This document shows positions 30,920-44,755 of a DNA stretch of 64,000 nt, piece by piece. The translations under genes were made by a program, and so were the position numbers. Origin of the DNA: Tomocerus qinae (lineage: Eukaryota; Arthropoda; Collembola; Entomobryomorpha; Tomoceridae); NCBI GenBank assembly GCA_020055645.1, contig CM034549.1, positions 20,977,930-21,041,929 of the forward strand, read 5' to 3'. The notes below the pieces were generated by a model. That model was not told where the DNA came from. It worked only from the letters and a program-made list of their open reading frames with translations, and did no database searches. Numbering within the stretch: position 1 is the first letter of the stretch; each line of letters opens with the position of its first letter.

Positions 30920-32125
30920 ATTAGACAGTTCCGTGATATGAGTCCCGGACGGAATCCTCTTCTTCATTTATCATTCCACTTGGTTAATCTCTTTTGATCA
31001 AATATTCCATAAAACTGGAAAAAGGGTCATGGTGAGATGAGCTTTGAGGATTTTTGGGTTTTGAACCCTTTTTCACGACGGTGGACAGACAGGTGTCGAG
31101 TTCTTCAATTCAATACTCAATTTTTGATGCTTCTTTTATATCATCCTTAACATTCAAGTAATAAGAAATCCCTTTTACCAAGTAAGGCATGCAATGCACT
31201 AATCGAGCTTTCAATATGGGATGAAGATTATCTTCGCTCCAACTCAATAACTTTTACAGAAAATCTGTGAAATCTTATAAAAGACTATTTTCCCAGGGCA
31301 AATCCAGATCAAGGCTTCAACAACACCATTGTAAAAAATGTTTGGAGGATACATCGTGTACAAGTCGTGTGTTCTGTCTTGTAAGTACATTTAAAAGGAG
31401 GCACATCATATATGAGATTTAATATACTAAAGTATGTGGAAGGAGTGAAAATATCGTCCAATAATGAAATGTTTATAGTAGGCAAGTAAAAATGTAATTC
31501 AAGGTGAAAAGGTAGACAATCCTATCTTATATAGGTATCTGAGTTTTTACATATCGTAGTTATTTGTAGCTGTATCAGTTCATGGCTTCCGTGGCAGATT
31601 TTCTCCAAACGTCTTGTTGTACAACAATGATCACAAAGACAAGTCTTTCTTAACAATTCTTTACGAGTTGCACACTACGATAGGATTTCTAGTTTTCTGT
31701 AAGTTTGACATAACAAAAAGTTTAAACCTAGCCAAACGAAACAACTTTTTATTCTTCAAACCTTGAATGCTTTGTAGGATTTCTTGAATGATTTGGACCA
31801 CAATGTCAGCATGTGTACTTATTTTAAGTTCAAGCTCAAACTGCTGTCAATTCTCAATATCTATACCCCATTCGTAATCGCCATTACATGCATCTGCATT
31901 GCGAAGTAAATTGTACCTAAAAATGTGAAATTCCTTAGGCAGAACAGCAATTGCGTCAGAACTTCTGAATTTCTTAGTTACATTACTGATAGTAAATGGT
32001 TTAACCCAAAGTGCGTTATCTAATTGTGAGACCTCGTTTCGTCTGTCAACTGTAAATGATGTCAACCTATTTCTTTTTACGACTCTGTCGGTAAAAATGC
32101 TATTTTCAACATCTGTTAGTTGAAA
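30920..32125 (-). pseudogene. Possible decayed coding sequence, family unknown
   Basis: On the minus strand, long coding-like frames follow one another with a few interruptions. The frame 32125-31847 ends at a TGA, and the same frame then stays open to 31664. Another frame carries 31253 to about 30920 with two stops. The residue composition is balanced and rich in charged residues, unlike most chance frames here, and GC is slightly higher. Splice sites do not restore a clean gene. In DNA this AT-rich, frames of this length do occur by chance, so this is only a suspicion. Confidence 0.2.
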
Positions 32126-35100
32126 TCATCAACACTATACACTATACAGTTCTGTCCTGTCGTGTCCTCAACTTCTAAGCAGGAAATCTCCATTGCATTG
32201 TCAAAGGATGAAAGCACCTACATATCATATTAGCCTTACACTTTTATGAGATACTAAACCCGAAAATTCAGGCAGTAAAAATCAATCTGGTTAAATATTG
32301 TTAGATCACAAACAGAATAAATTGTATTTGCTTGTCTGCGGCTGGCTGGACTGACCTGCGGTTTGAAATTCTTCTTTCACATAGATCGGGGACTTAAAAA
32401 AGTATTTTTACAACCATAAGCTGGTACTTTAGGACTTGTTTAGCACGCCAGTTTCTGTAACAAGAAATATTATCTCCACAATTTCAGTCTTTTTGTACAT
32501 AGAGCCGAATGCTTTTGTGTGCGGTAACACATTATTATGATTATTACATTTATCTCGCAATCACAGCCACGCAAAACGAAAAGCACAAAACATACGGCTG
32601 GCCAAAGAAAACGTTTAATTTCTTATGGGATTGCACGTTTGTTCAGGTGATATAGACTTGTACTATCTATATTTAAATAATAGTTGTGTCTGTTGGGTCT
32701 AAGAGGAATTGACAAAAAGGGAGAAGAAAAACTCGTTTTCAATCCTCTGTACAGTTCCAAAGCAATCAAAATCATCGGAAAACATCAAGTGGTATAAATG
32801 CAGGTAAATGATGTAATTAGGGGAACAATGCTGGGCTTATAAGAAGTATTTATGTAGTAACAAGTGTGCAAGTGTATTTTGTACAAAAGGTACCCTCACC
32901 TCAGATTTTATTTTTGAGGTCTTTGTTGCTCATCTCTGTCTTACAATGTACTACAAAAGTTACACCGAGATTATTAACTTTTACTACTTTGAGATTTATA
33001 ACATCCTATGACTAACATGTTAAGGTAGTTGATGTTGTAATCCTGTAATGTGTGTCTGTGTAAAAGGGTTTTGTGGTGTGGGATTGATATTTGTAAATTG
33101 AGGCTAGGAATCTTTTAATCTTAAGAAAGGTCAGGTTATATGTTTATTATGGTGGTAGTGCGGATTTACGTTTTACACTGTGGCATAGGTTTCCCAGAAG
33201 TTTTCTTCACTCCCTACGTCTAATGTCCTTATTTCATCAGATTTGGCTTCTGCGTCTGCCTGTCGATCAACACACCAGGCAAGGAGCAACACTTTACATC
33301 CCCAATTGTAAATTACTTACTTACAATAGTGTATAGGTTGATATTGGTCAGCGTAGACACAGATTTAGCCTTCTAGTTTCTTAAATTGAGCTGATGAGGG
33401 TGAGGAGAAGAGATGCTACTATTAGTCAAGTGGGAGGTCTGCCAGAGAACTCGTTTGCTTTTCAAGTTTTGCTTTCCTTTCGCTCTTTCTTGTTTCTCAT
33501 CTTTCAAGTGATCTGGTGATGTGAAGTGTAGCTGGCTGACTCCTTCAGACTTCATTAGATTTGGTTACATTAGGTGGTGGGCTAATGTGCTGGGTCCTTT
33601 TAGAACCAATCACCTATTCACTTCCTTGGAGGTTCCCATAAGACAAAGACCAGACCCGTACAGAAGTCCTCGCTTTGTAATTAACTGCTTTGCTGGTTTG
33701 CTTTTCGTGTTATTTAGAGTTAGCACTTCCCAATAGACTGAATATCTTTATGAACTAACAACCGGAAAGATACACACATCATACTACACTCTTTTCTTAG
33801 TATTGTTTCACCCTCCTATATCTTTGTTGTAGCAAGAGTCAAGAGGCACTTACCTCATTGTTAGTTCCACTTTTTGGAGAATGTGTTTAGAGAATATTAT
33901 TTTTACAGCCACTCTAGTGTTGACTGTTAGCGTAAGCAAAGTACATAAGTTAAGGATGCTATTGGATCCTTGAAAGAAAACCGATGGCAAAATACAGTTT
34001 TCACTTCAGTCAACCGAGACTTGGGTGTCGGATTACACTTGGTTGCATTACTACTAAAAACACCCAGCCTCGATTGCCACAACAATAAATTCTTTGTCCG
34101 AGTCTCGACTGGACCAAAACTATCCACTCATTTTACTCCTCCACAACATTCCCCTCCATTTCCCAAAATGACATTCATAAGCAACTTGCTTAGCAAAAAA
34201 TATACAGTATCAATATCCATAATAGGCTTAAGGACTTTCGGGTTTACATTACACTTCTCTACATTGTATAAGTTGTATTAGGTCAGAAAAGTCTAAGTAC
34301 AACTATATCTAATATGGACTTGGTTTACCTTATAGCAGACCGTATACTGATATACACCTCTACTCATACGTTAATATTCCTTGAAAATGCCTAAATATGT
34401 TGTACAATATACAATTCGACAATAGTACTGGCAAATCTGTATTTGATAATATGATAAGTTAATGTATATAGGACTTAAAGTAACCCAAGTAGCACTACAG
34501 CTGCGTAGTACATTGGAGAATATCAATAATTTTGTATTTTGTGTGTATTAAAGTACCACAATCAACCAAAATTCTTTGGGTGTTCTGTGTTTTGTATAAA
34601 TAAACAGATTTTCAGTACTACTTACTACAATCATCCTTAGTACATTCTTTACCTTTCATATGTACTATATAGGTATCGTGTGTGGTAAGCTCATATCATA
34701 GATAGATGCATTGCATTCTATACTACACAACTACAAGAACACAAAAAATGTACAGATGTAAATGTAGAATGTAGACCTGTGGCCTGGCACTTTGTTTCCA
34801 ATGAGCCGAAGATGCAAATGAGTTCAGTCGCCGTCTGCGGAAAAGTTCTAATTTTTACCGCACCCCTAAAATGTTTCACGCTCTTATATTACGCTATGCC
34901 AGCCTTTCACCACTCATACATTAGCTTCCCTAATCGTTTTCAAACACTATTCTCAGAAATACACATTTTGCTGCTTAAGACACAATTTTGCATCGGCAGA
35001 AACATTTGCATCAGCATTTGGTAGTGATTTTTACATTTCAATAATGAATTCATGGACCGAGCAATTGACTACTATCTACCTATCAGTATCCGAATGAGTA

Positions 35101-38100
35101 ATTCAATTCACTATGCTAAAAAAAATGTCGGGTGAATAACTTTAATTAAATAGAGATTGTGACATTGATATTTGTATATTTGTATTTGATGCAAGGACGC
35201 ATTTGATAGTAACTGTATGAGTAAGCATTCTCATTTACTCTGAGCGATTACTGAACATATCGGTAATTGTTGCCTTCTTTCTGCCAGGGCTAAAAAACGG
35301 TTAACGGCTCATCCTACTGTAAACTGAGAATTGAGTGAAGTAAAGCAAATAAACCGAAAAATTGACTATCTCATGGTTGGGAATGTACCTGTCCTATTTC
35401 TCTGCAGTGTTAAATTCTGAAGAGTAAATCCTCGCTGAGCCTTTTTAGTTATTATTGACTATTTGAGTAAAAGCACTTAGCATTGACGATTAGAGCGATT
35501 CAATTCATTATGGGTGAAGAATTAAAAGGATAAAGTAAAAAAGTCAAGGAGAGAAAGGGTTTGTGCTTCGTCATCACACTCTTATACAATTCACTACTAC
35601 AGAGCTACAAAGGTGTACACAAAGGACTGCCCTTTTATTTCTTAAATTCATAGGGAACGTATCATCTTCACTTCACATCACCCTTTCTGATATTAGGAGG
35701 AATCTGATTTCATTTTGCTGAACAGGACTTTGCCTACTTGTCCCGTCCTCATTACCTTAACCTGAGCATTTTAAATCGTTTCACAGATGGAATGTCATGT
35801 AATATCTACCTGCTATTCATTGTAATCCTTCCATCACAATGCTCATCACACATCCTGGGAGATGGAGGTTCCTCTGCACAATACTGTCACAGTGACAATG
35901 ACAACCTTCATTACACAACAAAATAAAAGTTGCAAAAGACTCAATGGCTCAGATTTGACATAACTTCTTCAAAATCCAAATGAATTGTATTATGAATGTT
36001 TTTTTCATTTTTCACGTAGGCATGTTCAATGATCGTCTTTTTATCGTCCTTTTATTAAAACTGCTAAATAAAGGAAATTAGGGCTCAAAATGTTTGATAT
36101 TTACCCGTCTAAGCAATTCTATTCAAAGTTGCGGGACAGTTGAGTCATTGTTATCATACAGAAGCAGATTCTAACAATTATTCACGGACAGAACTTCGTT
36201 GGGTGTGCTTTGAAAAAGTATTTTGCTTACAGTCCACCTGAAACTTGCACTTGTAAGCAACCTAGCTAACAAGAAGCTTATTGTCTGTTGAGATTCGTGC
36301 TAAACCCTTAATTTTCTAAGTTCAAAGAGCTTAGAAGGGTTAATGGTAATGTCTACTTGTAGTGCATGGAAGGTTTATCTATTGTTTACTCGTCTTAGAT
36401 GCCCAAAACTTATAAATATTCATTCATATCATCAACCATTGCATTGCAAGTGATGTAAATGATAAATACTTATGTTTTCAAATGCTCTTGCTAATGATAC
36501 TTACTTACCATTACCAAATCCAAGTTCAGACTGATCGACAATCGAGCATGAAGGTTTTCACTGAAAGTCACGTAGGGATTTGGAATCCTTTTCTTTCTTG
36601 AATATTATACTTATTTGTACGAGGAGATAGTGCCATGGTCAATGTGTATGTTATTATGTCCAATCACCAAAAACATTTCCAATTTCCAGCTAGGAAAACC
36701 GAATTGAAATAAAGCTTTAGCAGGCTAATGCTCACTAATGTGCATCTTAACGGTATTAAAGTGTTTTTCAACCGAAATGGGATGAGTATTTTCTCATCCA
36801 TCAAAGTAATATTTAGCAGACAGTCCATGTCCAAAAAGAGTTGAATTTGTAGCGGCTGGACCAGAAATAACTATCAGATCAGGTCGGACAAGATTTCGTG
36901 TTCAAAACGAAAAGGGTTGATGGGACGATATGCATATATACATACATTTCGTGATCGTGCACTTTGCTCTCGTTTACAATTTACAACTGATTTCGTTAAT
37001 AATTTAAACTATATCTATGCTATCTAGATTTTCATGTTGTAAGGTGGGTCTAGTATGATAAGCATTTAAATATAAAATTCAGTTATGCTCATGAGTGATT
37101 TTACAAACCATTTTCTGTGCTTGTTATACAATAACCAAAGGGAAATAGAAATGCTTGATTTGGGTAAACATTGTGTACCCAATCTCACCTAAAGGATTAT
37201 CTCTGTCAAAAGATGTTTTCGATCCGTGTCTGATAGACGACAAGACAGACGATGCGTTTGGGTTGCTTTTCATTGAAATTCATTTACCCTTGCTTTGATT
37301 TCACTATCCTAAAGTTCACATTGTCGCCGACACATTTTGTACCTGACTTTCCGTACGTGTGCCTTAGTTATGTATATCTACACGCACATTGCCGTCTCGT
37401 CGCTTGCCCTTTCTGTACTTATAATTTTCTTTGTACTTCTGTAATATTATTGGAAAAAGATCTCTTTAATCTACAAAAAGATAGATAAGTAGACTTGCTT
37501 TTATTTGACGTGGTGCCCGATGTAGTTCTTGCCAGAAATACTTCAGTGCTCAATACTTCGCGAAGAAGGAAATAATACCTACAGGATTTATACAATTAGT
37601 TTATTTGTATGCACTGAAAAAATTAACTAGAGAATCCAAAATCATACTGACGAATAAAATATTGGATTTAAATGTATACTCTACTAGAACCTGCAGATTT
37701 TAACCTGATTATAAATATTGTTTTCTTAATTTGAACTACTGAGTATGTAAGCTCATCAATATTACAATTTTTAATAAAACTGAAGATTTCTGAATACAAC
37801 GAAAGTCATTTTCTACATAATGATTGCATATTCGCAGTCACATTTTGTCAACTGCAAAAGACCGATTTGATAAAGAATGAATTGAATTCTACCATTTGAA
37901 ATTGAAATTGACATACGGGAGAAAATGGTGATGAGGTAGGATTGGAGTGGGATATGTCTGGTATTTATGAGGGAATATTACATATAGCCGAGTTAATTCA
38001 GTAAAGCCGGTTGTCTAGACATGTGGAAATTCCTTGAGATTACATTACATCGGGTTAGGATATGGGAATTAAAAGGATCGCTATTAGATAATATATTATG

Positions 38101-38173
38101 AGTTGCGTTGTGTGTAGTTATGTTTCATTATTAGCTTACGAGTATTCGTAAGGTACTGTGAACGGTCCTAACA
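32126..38173. other. Gene-poor stretch, no gene recognised
   Basis: About 6 kb. GC-richer patches at 33.2-34.2 kb carry overlapping open frames on both strands without a domain or splice context. No mobile-element terminus or RNA gene was recognised. Confidence 0.5.
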
Positions 38174-38213
38174 GTCTGTCTGTCCGTCCGTCCGTCCGTC
38201 CGTCCGTCTGGCT
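38174..38213 (+). repeat. (GTCC)n / (GTCT)n microsatellite
   Basis: About ten tetranucleotide units, mostly GTCC with GTCT at both ends. It lies 40-80 bp before the minisatellite. Confidence 0.9.
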
Positions 38214-38251
38214 GTAGACAAAAATTCTAGGTATGGGGGGAGAATATGTGC

Positions 38252-38965
38252 CAAATATTCTGCGTATCTACGAAGAATATTCTGCGTATACGATTGGGAA
38301 GAATATTCTGCGTATACGATTGGGAAGAATATTCTGCGTATACGATTGGGAAGAATATTCTGCGTATACGATTGGGAAGAATATTCTGCGTATACGATTG
38401 GGAAGAATATTCTGCGTATACGATTGGGAAGAATATTCTGCGTATACGATTGGGAAGAATATTCCGCGTTTTGGGATGAATATTCTGCGTTTTAGGAAGA
38501 ATATTCTGCGTTTTAGGATAAATATTCTGGGTTATAGGAAGAATATTCTGGGTTATAGGAAGAATATTCTGCGTTTCTTCCTATATTCTGCGTTTCTTCC
38601 TATATTCTGCGTTTTAGGTAAAATATTCTGCGTTTTAGGTAAAATATTCTGCGTTTTAGGTAAAATATTCTGCGTTTTAGGTAAAATATTGTTTTAGGTA
38701 AAATATTCTGCGTTTTAGGTAAAATATTCTGCGTTTTAGGTAAAATATTCTACGTTTTATGTAAAATATTCTGCGTTTTAAGAAGAATATTCAGACCTGC
38801 AAAAAATATTCTGCGTTCTAGGAAGAATAATCTGCATTCTAGAAAAAATTATGACCTGCAAAAAATATTCTGCGTTCTAGGAAGATTAATCTGCATTCTA
38901 GGAAAAATTATCTGCGTTCTGCGAAGAGAATTCTGTGCACTATATTCTGAGTATGGCAAGGAATA
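38252..38965 (+). repeat. Composite minisatellite with core AATATTCTGCG and changing period
   Basis: About 0.7 kb of units sharing the core AATATTCTGCGT. Positions 38281-38462 hold seven identical 26-bp units (tctgcgtatacgattggg plus aagaatat). From 38463 the period drops to 21 bp (tails ttttaggaaga, then ttataggaaga), with two 19-bp units carrying tttcttcc. From 38606 a second 21-bp type with tail ttttaggtaaa predominates to about 38790. Decayed units with ttctagg tails continue to about 38965. Because 26 is not a multiple of three and the unit has no stop, several frames stay open through the array; they are not genes. Confidence 0.95.
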
Positions 38966-39567
38966 TTCTGGGTTCTAGGAAAGTTTCATTTGTGACACAG
39001 ATCTCCCCTCATACACACATATCGCAACAACGCAATACAATTGCAATGCATGCAGCTAAAGGCTGTTCTCCCAGTACTGATCTTTCACGTGCCCACGCAT
39101 CCTGGGGTTTACGAAATTATTTATTATTATTACTAATGCTTTTGATATCTGAAGTGAACAAGAACGAAATAGAATTGCAAATATCTTTGTGTTTGCCATC
39201 AATAATTGCCAAATTGACGACTTTTGACTTTCAAGTTCACATTGCCTATTTAATAATTTGTCTTAAATCGATTCAATCATTCATCCCGCTGGAAAAGTCA
39301 ACCCCTCAATTGCAGATTTTCTATTATTTATAGCAACTAGGGACTAGTGACATCAAGTCAATGGGTAAGATAGTGAACCAGAGCCAGACGGCTGATCTAA
39401 TTGTTTTATGCAATTCTCGTAAATTCAAAAATCATATTGCTCATAAAATATGGTTGCTGATGTCAACTCATTCGTGGTTATCATTGTTGTCGAATTATTG
39501 GGCATAATTTTAATATTGACAATTTATTTTTGCATTTGTTTATCTTTGCAGACTTTGTAAATATAAG

Positions 39568-39667
39568 TATATCGTCCATCCCTAAAGGTGAATTTCATTC
39601 ATACCTACTTTGTAAATACACGTGGCCTACATAAAAATTCTATATCATCCATCCCTAAAGGTGAATT
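39568..39667 (+). repeat. 27-bp direct repeat pair, 73 bp apart
   Basis: The segment at 39568-39594 recurs at 39641-39667 with one G/A difference. Shared core: tccatccctaaaggtgaatt. A second shared motif (actttgtaaata) precedes both, suggesting an old, partly decayed tandem duplication. Confidence 0.85.
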
Positions 39668-42600
39668 CCGAATCACGTTTAAGTTCGTTCGTTTAAGTTT
39701 AAGATACCAAAAATTTTATGTGACTTTTAAGTCACCAGCTAAAATGAACAATACACGTGAACTACAGGAAATTATTATAGTCTACGTAGTGCAAAAAGAA
39801 TGTACTCAGTAATCAGAATTACGTTAGTACACTAGAAACAAATAACTGTCGACGCTGAGGACAGACGAGAGGTAGTTTTAGAATGTTAACAAAACAACCC
39901 ATTCTGCTCAACTGACGCTAATAATATTTACCGCTAATACAGTTCGAACAAAACGCAACGCATGTACCAGGACCAGGCTATAGTACAGTGGTACATGATT
40001 GTACTACATGTACAGTACCACATAGTATTTTGGACAAACTCTATAGTAATGCTTGTACTCTTGTATTCCCTTGTGATTCCATTATAATGCTTCGTATTAT
40101 TAAACAGTATAATATAATTCATTAGTTTCTCGTAAGCTTAGTATTCCATTACAATGGTTTATTTGGAATTGATTTGATTTGCAGAGGTGAGGCTATGTGA
40201 AAAAAGTGAAAAGGAGTGAAAAAAACGTATTACAGGACGGCTCTGATGTTTTGTTGAGGAGAATTTCACTCACTCACTCAGTGGTTGATGATGATGAGGA
40301 AATCGTGACTTTTTAAAACCCGACCTGACTATCAAAACAGGCACATCTCTCTACCCCTTTGTCATGCTATACTGCATCCTGCTGCATGGTCAGAGATAGT
40401 AAATATATATTGCATCCCGTGCCATCCCTTCTTCCAGCATCGGCATTCATTTACTACATTTAAAAAGTATCGTTTATAGAAACAGACTAGTACATTTAAA
40501 ATGATCTATCTTTATTTCCCCTTCAACTTGCCTTTGTATGCATATTACTAAAAAAACTGTTGCTCACTGCATGTATATGAGTATATACTTGTTAGATCCA
40601 CAAAGAAGAGGAAACGAAATCACGGACGTTCATGATATCACACCAATAATATGTCAATGTCATATCACCTATTCTAGTTTTGAATAGATACCTGTGTTAA
40701 CTCGTTTGTTCGTCTTAACCTCTTTAACCCGGACGGACATTCTAAAATGGAGAAAACCAATAACTTAACAGCCGTGCTCTAGTATGAAGCTCTCAACGTA
40801 TACACGATATTAACATGATGATTCTAGTTGATGGAAGAGTGCATAATTAAAATGCAAAGCCATAACACAAAGAAATATTTACAATTGTAAAATAGTTATG
40901 TCAGGTTTGTATTTAAAAAAAGTCGTTGCTGATCATGAAGTAATTTGCAATGTATGCTTGTGTGGTGTAATTTGCAATCTCATGTGTTTTGTCCGTTATG
41001 CTGTTAAGTGCATATTACAATGTATGAATAATCAATTAAAAAAATTCTGGCTAGCAGTTAAAGTTAAATGAAAGGGGCCAATTAGTTTCTAGGACATTGT
41101 TTATGAACTGAAGATGGAATGTTCTCTCCCCGTTTAGTATGCACGTAAAATTTGTTGAGGGAAATTAGCGACCATAATCTCGTGCAGTCGACTCTGTGCA
41201 AATAGAGTCAGCCCAATTTAGAGAGCCACGTATTGTACGGCTGCCGACTGACGCCAGGCCCAACCAGACACTCACTTAGCAAGCGATGCCATGCCACTTG
41301 TTCAGATTGGGACGTACATCGACTATGTCTGAGAATTTTACATTGAATTCTGATTAGATGGTAAATAGGTTTAGTCAGGAGGATGTGCATGGCTATATGA
41401 TTGTACCAAATCAGACACTTTATTATACCTTGCAGTTTCATCATTTTCGGCAATCTAAATAAGTACTAAATAAATTCAACATTATTATCAATTCCAAACA
41501 TTACTATATGGCTAATTGAATTCAAACCAATGTAAACATAGATCCTTCCTGTTACTATATTCATAGTGCCCGGTGTGCAGATTATGTTTAGCTGCCGTCT
41601 GGCTGGAGTCACTTTAATCTCAGCCTCAATTTATTTATTGCATTGTATTCTTCAGAAAAAGATATGATATGGGAATTCCATATTAACTAAATGTTTTTTC
41701 AAATATGAGATTCATTAGTCTAAACAGGTTTACATGAATTATTGAATTAAGGTTACAAAATCAATTCAGCACACATACCTAGGTTAAAGCACAATTTATT
41801 TTATTTATTCGCAGATTTGTAACTACATACTATGTGCGATCTGAGGAGGTGGAGTTGTGTACAAGTGCTGATTGGGATTCACATGAGTGACTAAACATGT
41901 TAATTTAAAAAGTGTTATCTCTCTCAACCACATTAGTGAAGTACGTCCTCTTATCACCCGCGTTGGGGAGGTTGTTTATTTTATTGCATGTGTATGTGTG
42001 TGTGCATGGCTCAACAAGGTTCTTGACTTTTTAACAAATACCACCAACACTAAAAATTATTTGCTATTAATTATTAATATTAAATTGATTGCTGAATGCC
42101 TACTCATCTGTATTTATATTTCTACAAAAAGTATTAGTTTGACAAAATAAATTAAATTGCACATCAAAATCAAACATGAAGTTACAAAATTATTTATCGA
42201 AAATTGCAACCCCTCCCTTATATCCCCAATCCATTTACTCTAGAGTAGTAAAATCGTTCTAATTGCCGATTTCAATCTTTTCCTACAACTAACGCGACAA
42301 ATGTTTGATTAGAATTTATACAGCAATTTCAGCATTTTTGTATTAATACTATGTGATGTTATTTCACTTTTTGAGGCAGAGCCATGTAGTTAAGCCAGTT
42401 CACTAATTTGTAGCAAGTCTAACATATCGGCAATTTGTAAGTGCAAAGTATAAAATGTGAATAACAAGGTAGGAGGACTTAATCCTTAGTTTCTATTGTG
42501 CTTACGTATGCGATCCTCAAGTCTGTGAAAGGAGACACCTTTTTCTCAGCAAAAAGTCTATATGCGTGAAAAAGTCAGACGCCCGAAATTGATGCAGCAT

Positions 42601-43027
42601 GTCCAGAATGTATTCCGAGTAGTAGCGGTTCATACATTCCGTTTTTCAGCCTCTCTAAAGTCAAAACATTCAAAACTGGTCAAGACAGGGAAAGAAAAGC
42701 CGCATTGTTCGTTGCTTGTTAGTTATCAACCTATATGGCGTTATGCTTTGCACTCTGTCGACTCTGTACAAGAAGTAGTAATCCTATTCGGTATTTACTC
42801 CAGTTTTTTCTTGTTCTTATACACGTAGAGATGGTAAGTCCATCAGTATTGAGAAAAGTTGTTAGAGAAAATAATAATAGTTACGTAGGTATAGTTAGCT
42901 ACATTACATAGCGGCATGTGAAGCTATGTCTTTGGGTGATTTCAATCTTTACTCTACATAAAGATAAAGTGGGGCATGCGCATGGGATTCTTTCACTATT
43001 CCTGAATAAATGTTTGTATCTATGTCC

Positions 43028-43081
43028 GTAATATTTTGTAATTAATGAGTAAGGGTAATATTTTGTAATTAATGAGCAAGG
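43028..43081 (+). repeat. 27-bp tandem duplication
   Basis: Two adjacent 27-bp copies starting gtaatattttgtaatt, differing by one base (gagtaagg versus gagcaagg). Confidence 0.93.
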
Positions 43082-43938
43082 ACTAGGCTATCAATACTGA
43101 GTCCAATCAACGGTCTATGAAATTCGGGCCAATGCGCAGTCGCTAGAAATTTACTGATTTCAACATTTTCTAGCACACTTTATGTGTGCTAGGATTCAAC
43201 TAGTATAATATATCGAGGTTTGACTTTTGACGTAGTTATAGTCCAAGTTTGAACAAACGAGAAAAGTGAAGGAAAACGAAACGGAACTAATCAGTTCAGA
43301 GAAAATGGGCGTTTTGTAAAAGGAGGCGTTTATAGTACTCTCCTGGCATACGCCGCAAAGATATATTACTTCTGTTGAAACTCCTTAGTTGCAGTCCACC
43401 TCGTTACAGATTTTACGAGCTTTTACTCTAGCTTACTGGCTTTGTGCTCTACACGCACTCGCTCGCTCAGTCAACAAAGACAAAACCAGTTGAGACTATC
43501 TACTTTAAAAGTATATCCTTTGAGTTGTGTTAATATAATGGCAATAAGTACACCACAGCATTGCATGTTCCATTGATAGATACTAGAAGTTACTGACAAG
43601 ACCCGGTAATAAAATAACTTCGGCTTACTTATTACTACAGTGGTAAATGCTATGTGCTTTATGATATGTAACACAACTGCATTTCATTTGGGAAGCTCGT
43701 AAAAGTAAGAAAAAGCATCTTTTATATTAGTATTTGCTAGTTTACTACCTTTAAGCCTTAATTTAAAGGCAGGCGGACGGTGCTGGGTGGACTGTTTTTG
43801 TGTTATAAGTTGGCAATAGTATGTTGTGCGTAAATAGGATTTTATAGGGAAGATAGCAATAATCCGGAAAGAAAAAACTTAAAACTGACCCCCTGCCAAG
43901 ACCCTTAGATAAGATTTTAGTGGCAGATGGGAAAATGA

Positions 43939-44755
43939 TCAGATGAGATGTAAAAGATGTTGGATTTGGTTATGGATGAGATGGGACTGACTGATTACGT
44001 TGAAAAGGACGATCGACAGACGATAACGACATAAATGCTCATTGCTCACCTCACCTTCAGATAAGTACGAACTCTTACTCTCGCAATACAATAAGACCTC
44101 GTGAAAACCAAAAGTGAGAAGAAGGACGAAATACTCTAGTTCTCCACCTTGAATAACGTATCTGTTAGACATTATTATGACTTGAGGTACATTCGCCTCT
44201 CTGTCAAGAACTTACCTGAGTACTGCGGGTCTACGCCAACAAGCTCTTTGTTAACACTTCAACTGCCTACTTGAGTACTGAAGGGCCCATCGCATAGGCC
44301 CTAACTTATCTTTAGATTTGATTCTCCGTCCACTCCCATGTCCCATCCTCATCCTTAACAATACAACTTACAGAAAAGAAAACTGATAAAATCAAGTAAA
44401 GTGATACAATCTCACTCTCAATTCACCTGATAATGGACAAAGGGAAAGCTCACTCGTTCCAAGCTTTAAATTCTAGACCAAAATCAAGAAGTGCAGACCG
44501 AAATCTAGAGAGATAGCCCCGCTACGGTTTTTTCAGTCCATTTACTTCATTTGTCCTCTCATCATCTACTCTAAGGATTTCTTTTGACACTCTTGATGAA
44601 ACATCAACATTTAACCTATAGGACATACGCCCGTCCACAAAATTCCTTCTATTATCTCTATAAAGGACAACACAAACCTCCTTTTCTTCGTCATTATCCA
44701 CTTTCCATTTACAAATGCATAAATGCATGTCCTCACAGAAACATGCGTTCAACCC
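43939..44755 (-). pseudogene. Weak coding-like fragments, possibly a decayed gene
   Basis: Two minus-strand open frames (44755-44522 and 44172-43939) have protein-like composition; the first contains DEEKEVCVVLYRDN. The 350 bp between them carries stops in all frames, with short readable stretches such as DGTWEW. No domain is recognised and no splice pair joins them cleanly. Listed so that it can be searched; chance is quite possible. Confidence 0.15.

Noticed and set aside
33927..34281. Overlapping frames of 66 and 103 codons on opposite strands
   Set aside because: No recognisable motif, no splice partners; consistent with a GC-richer patch lowering stop frequency.
38233..38697. A 154-codon frame, and overlapping frames, with repeating protein motifs
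   Set aside because: It lies wholly in the minisatellite. The 26-bp unit lacks stops, so several frames stay open and produce a pseudo-repeat protein. No start context, splice site or flanking exon supports a gene.
41189..41208. Inverted repeat GACTCT-AGAGTC considered as a mobile-element terminus
   Set aside because: Six-base arms with an 8-base loop are common by chance; no second terminus or target duplication was found.
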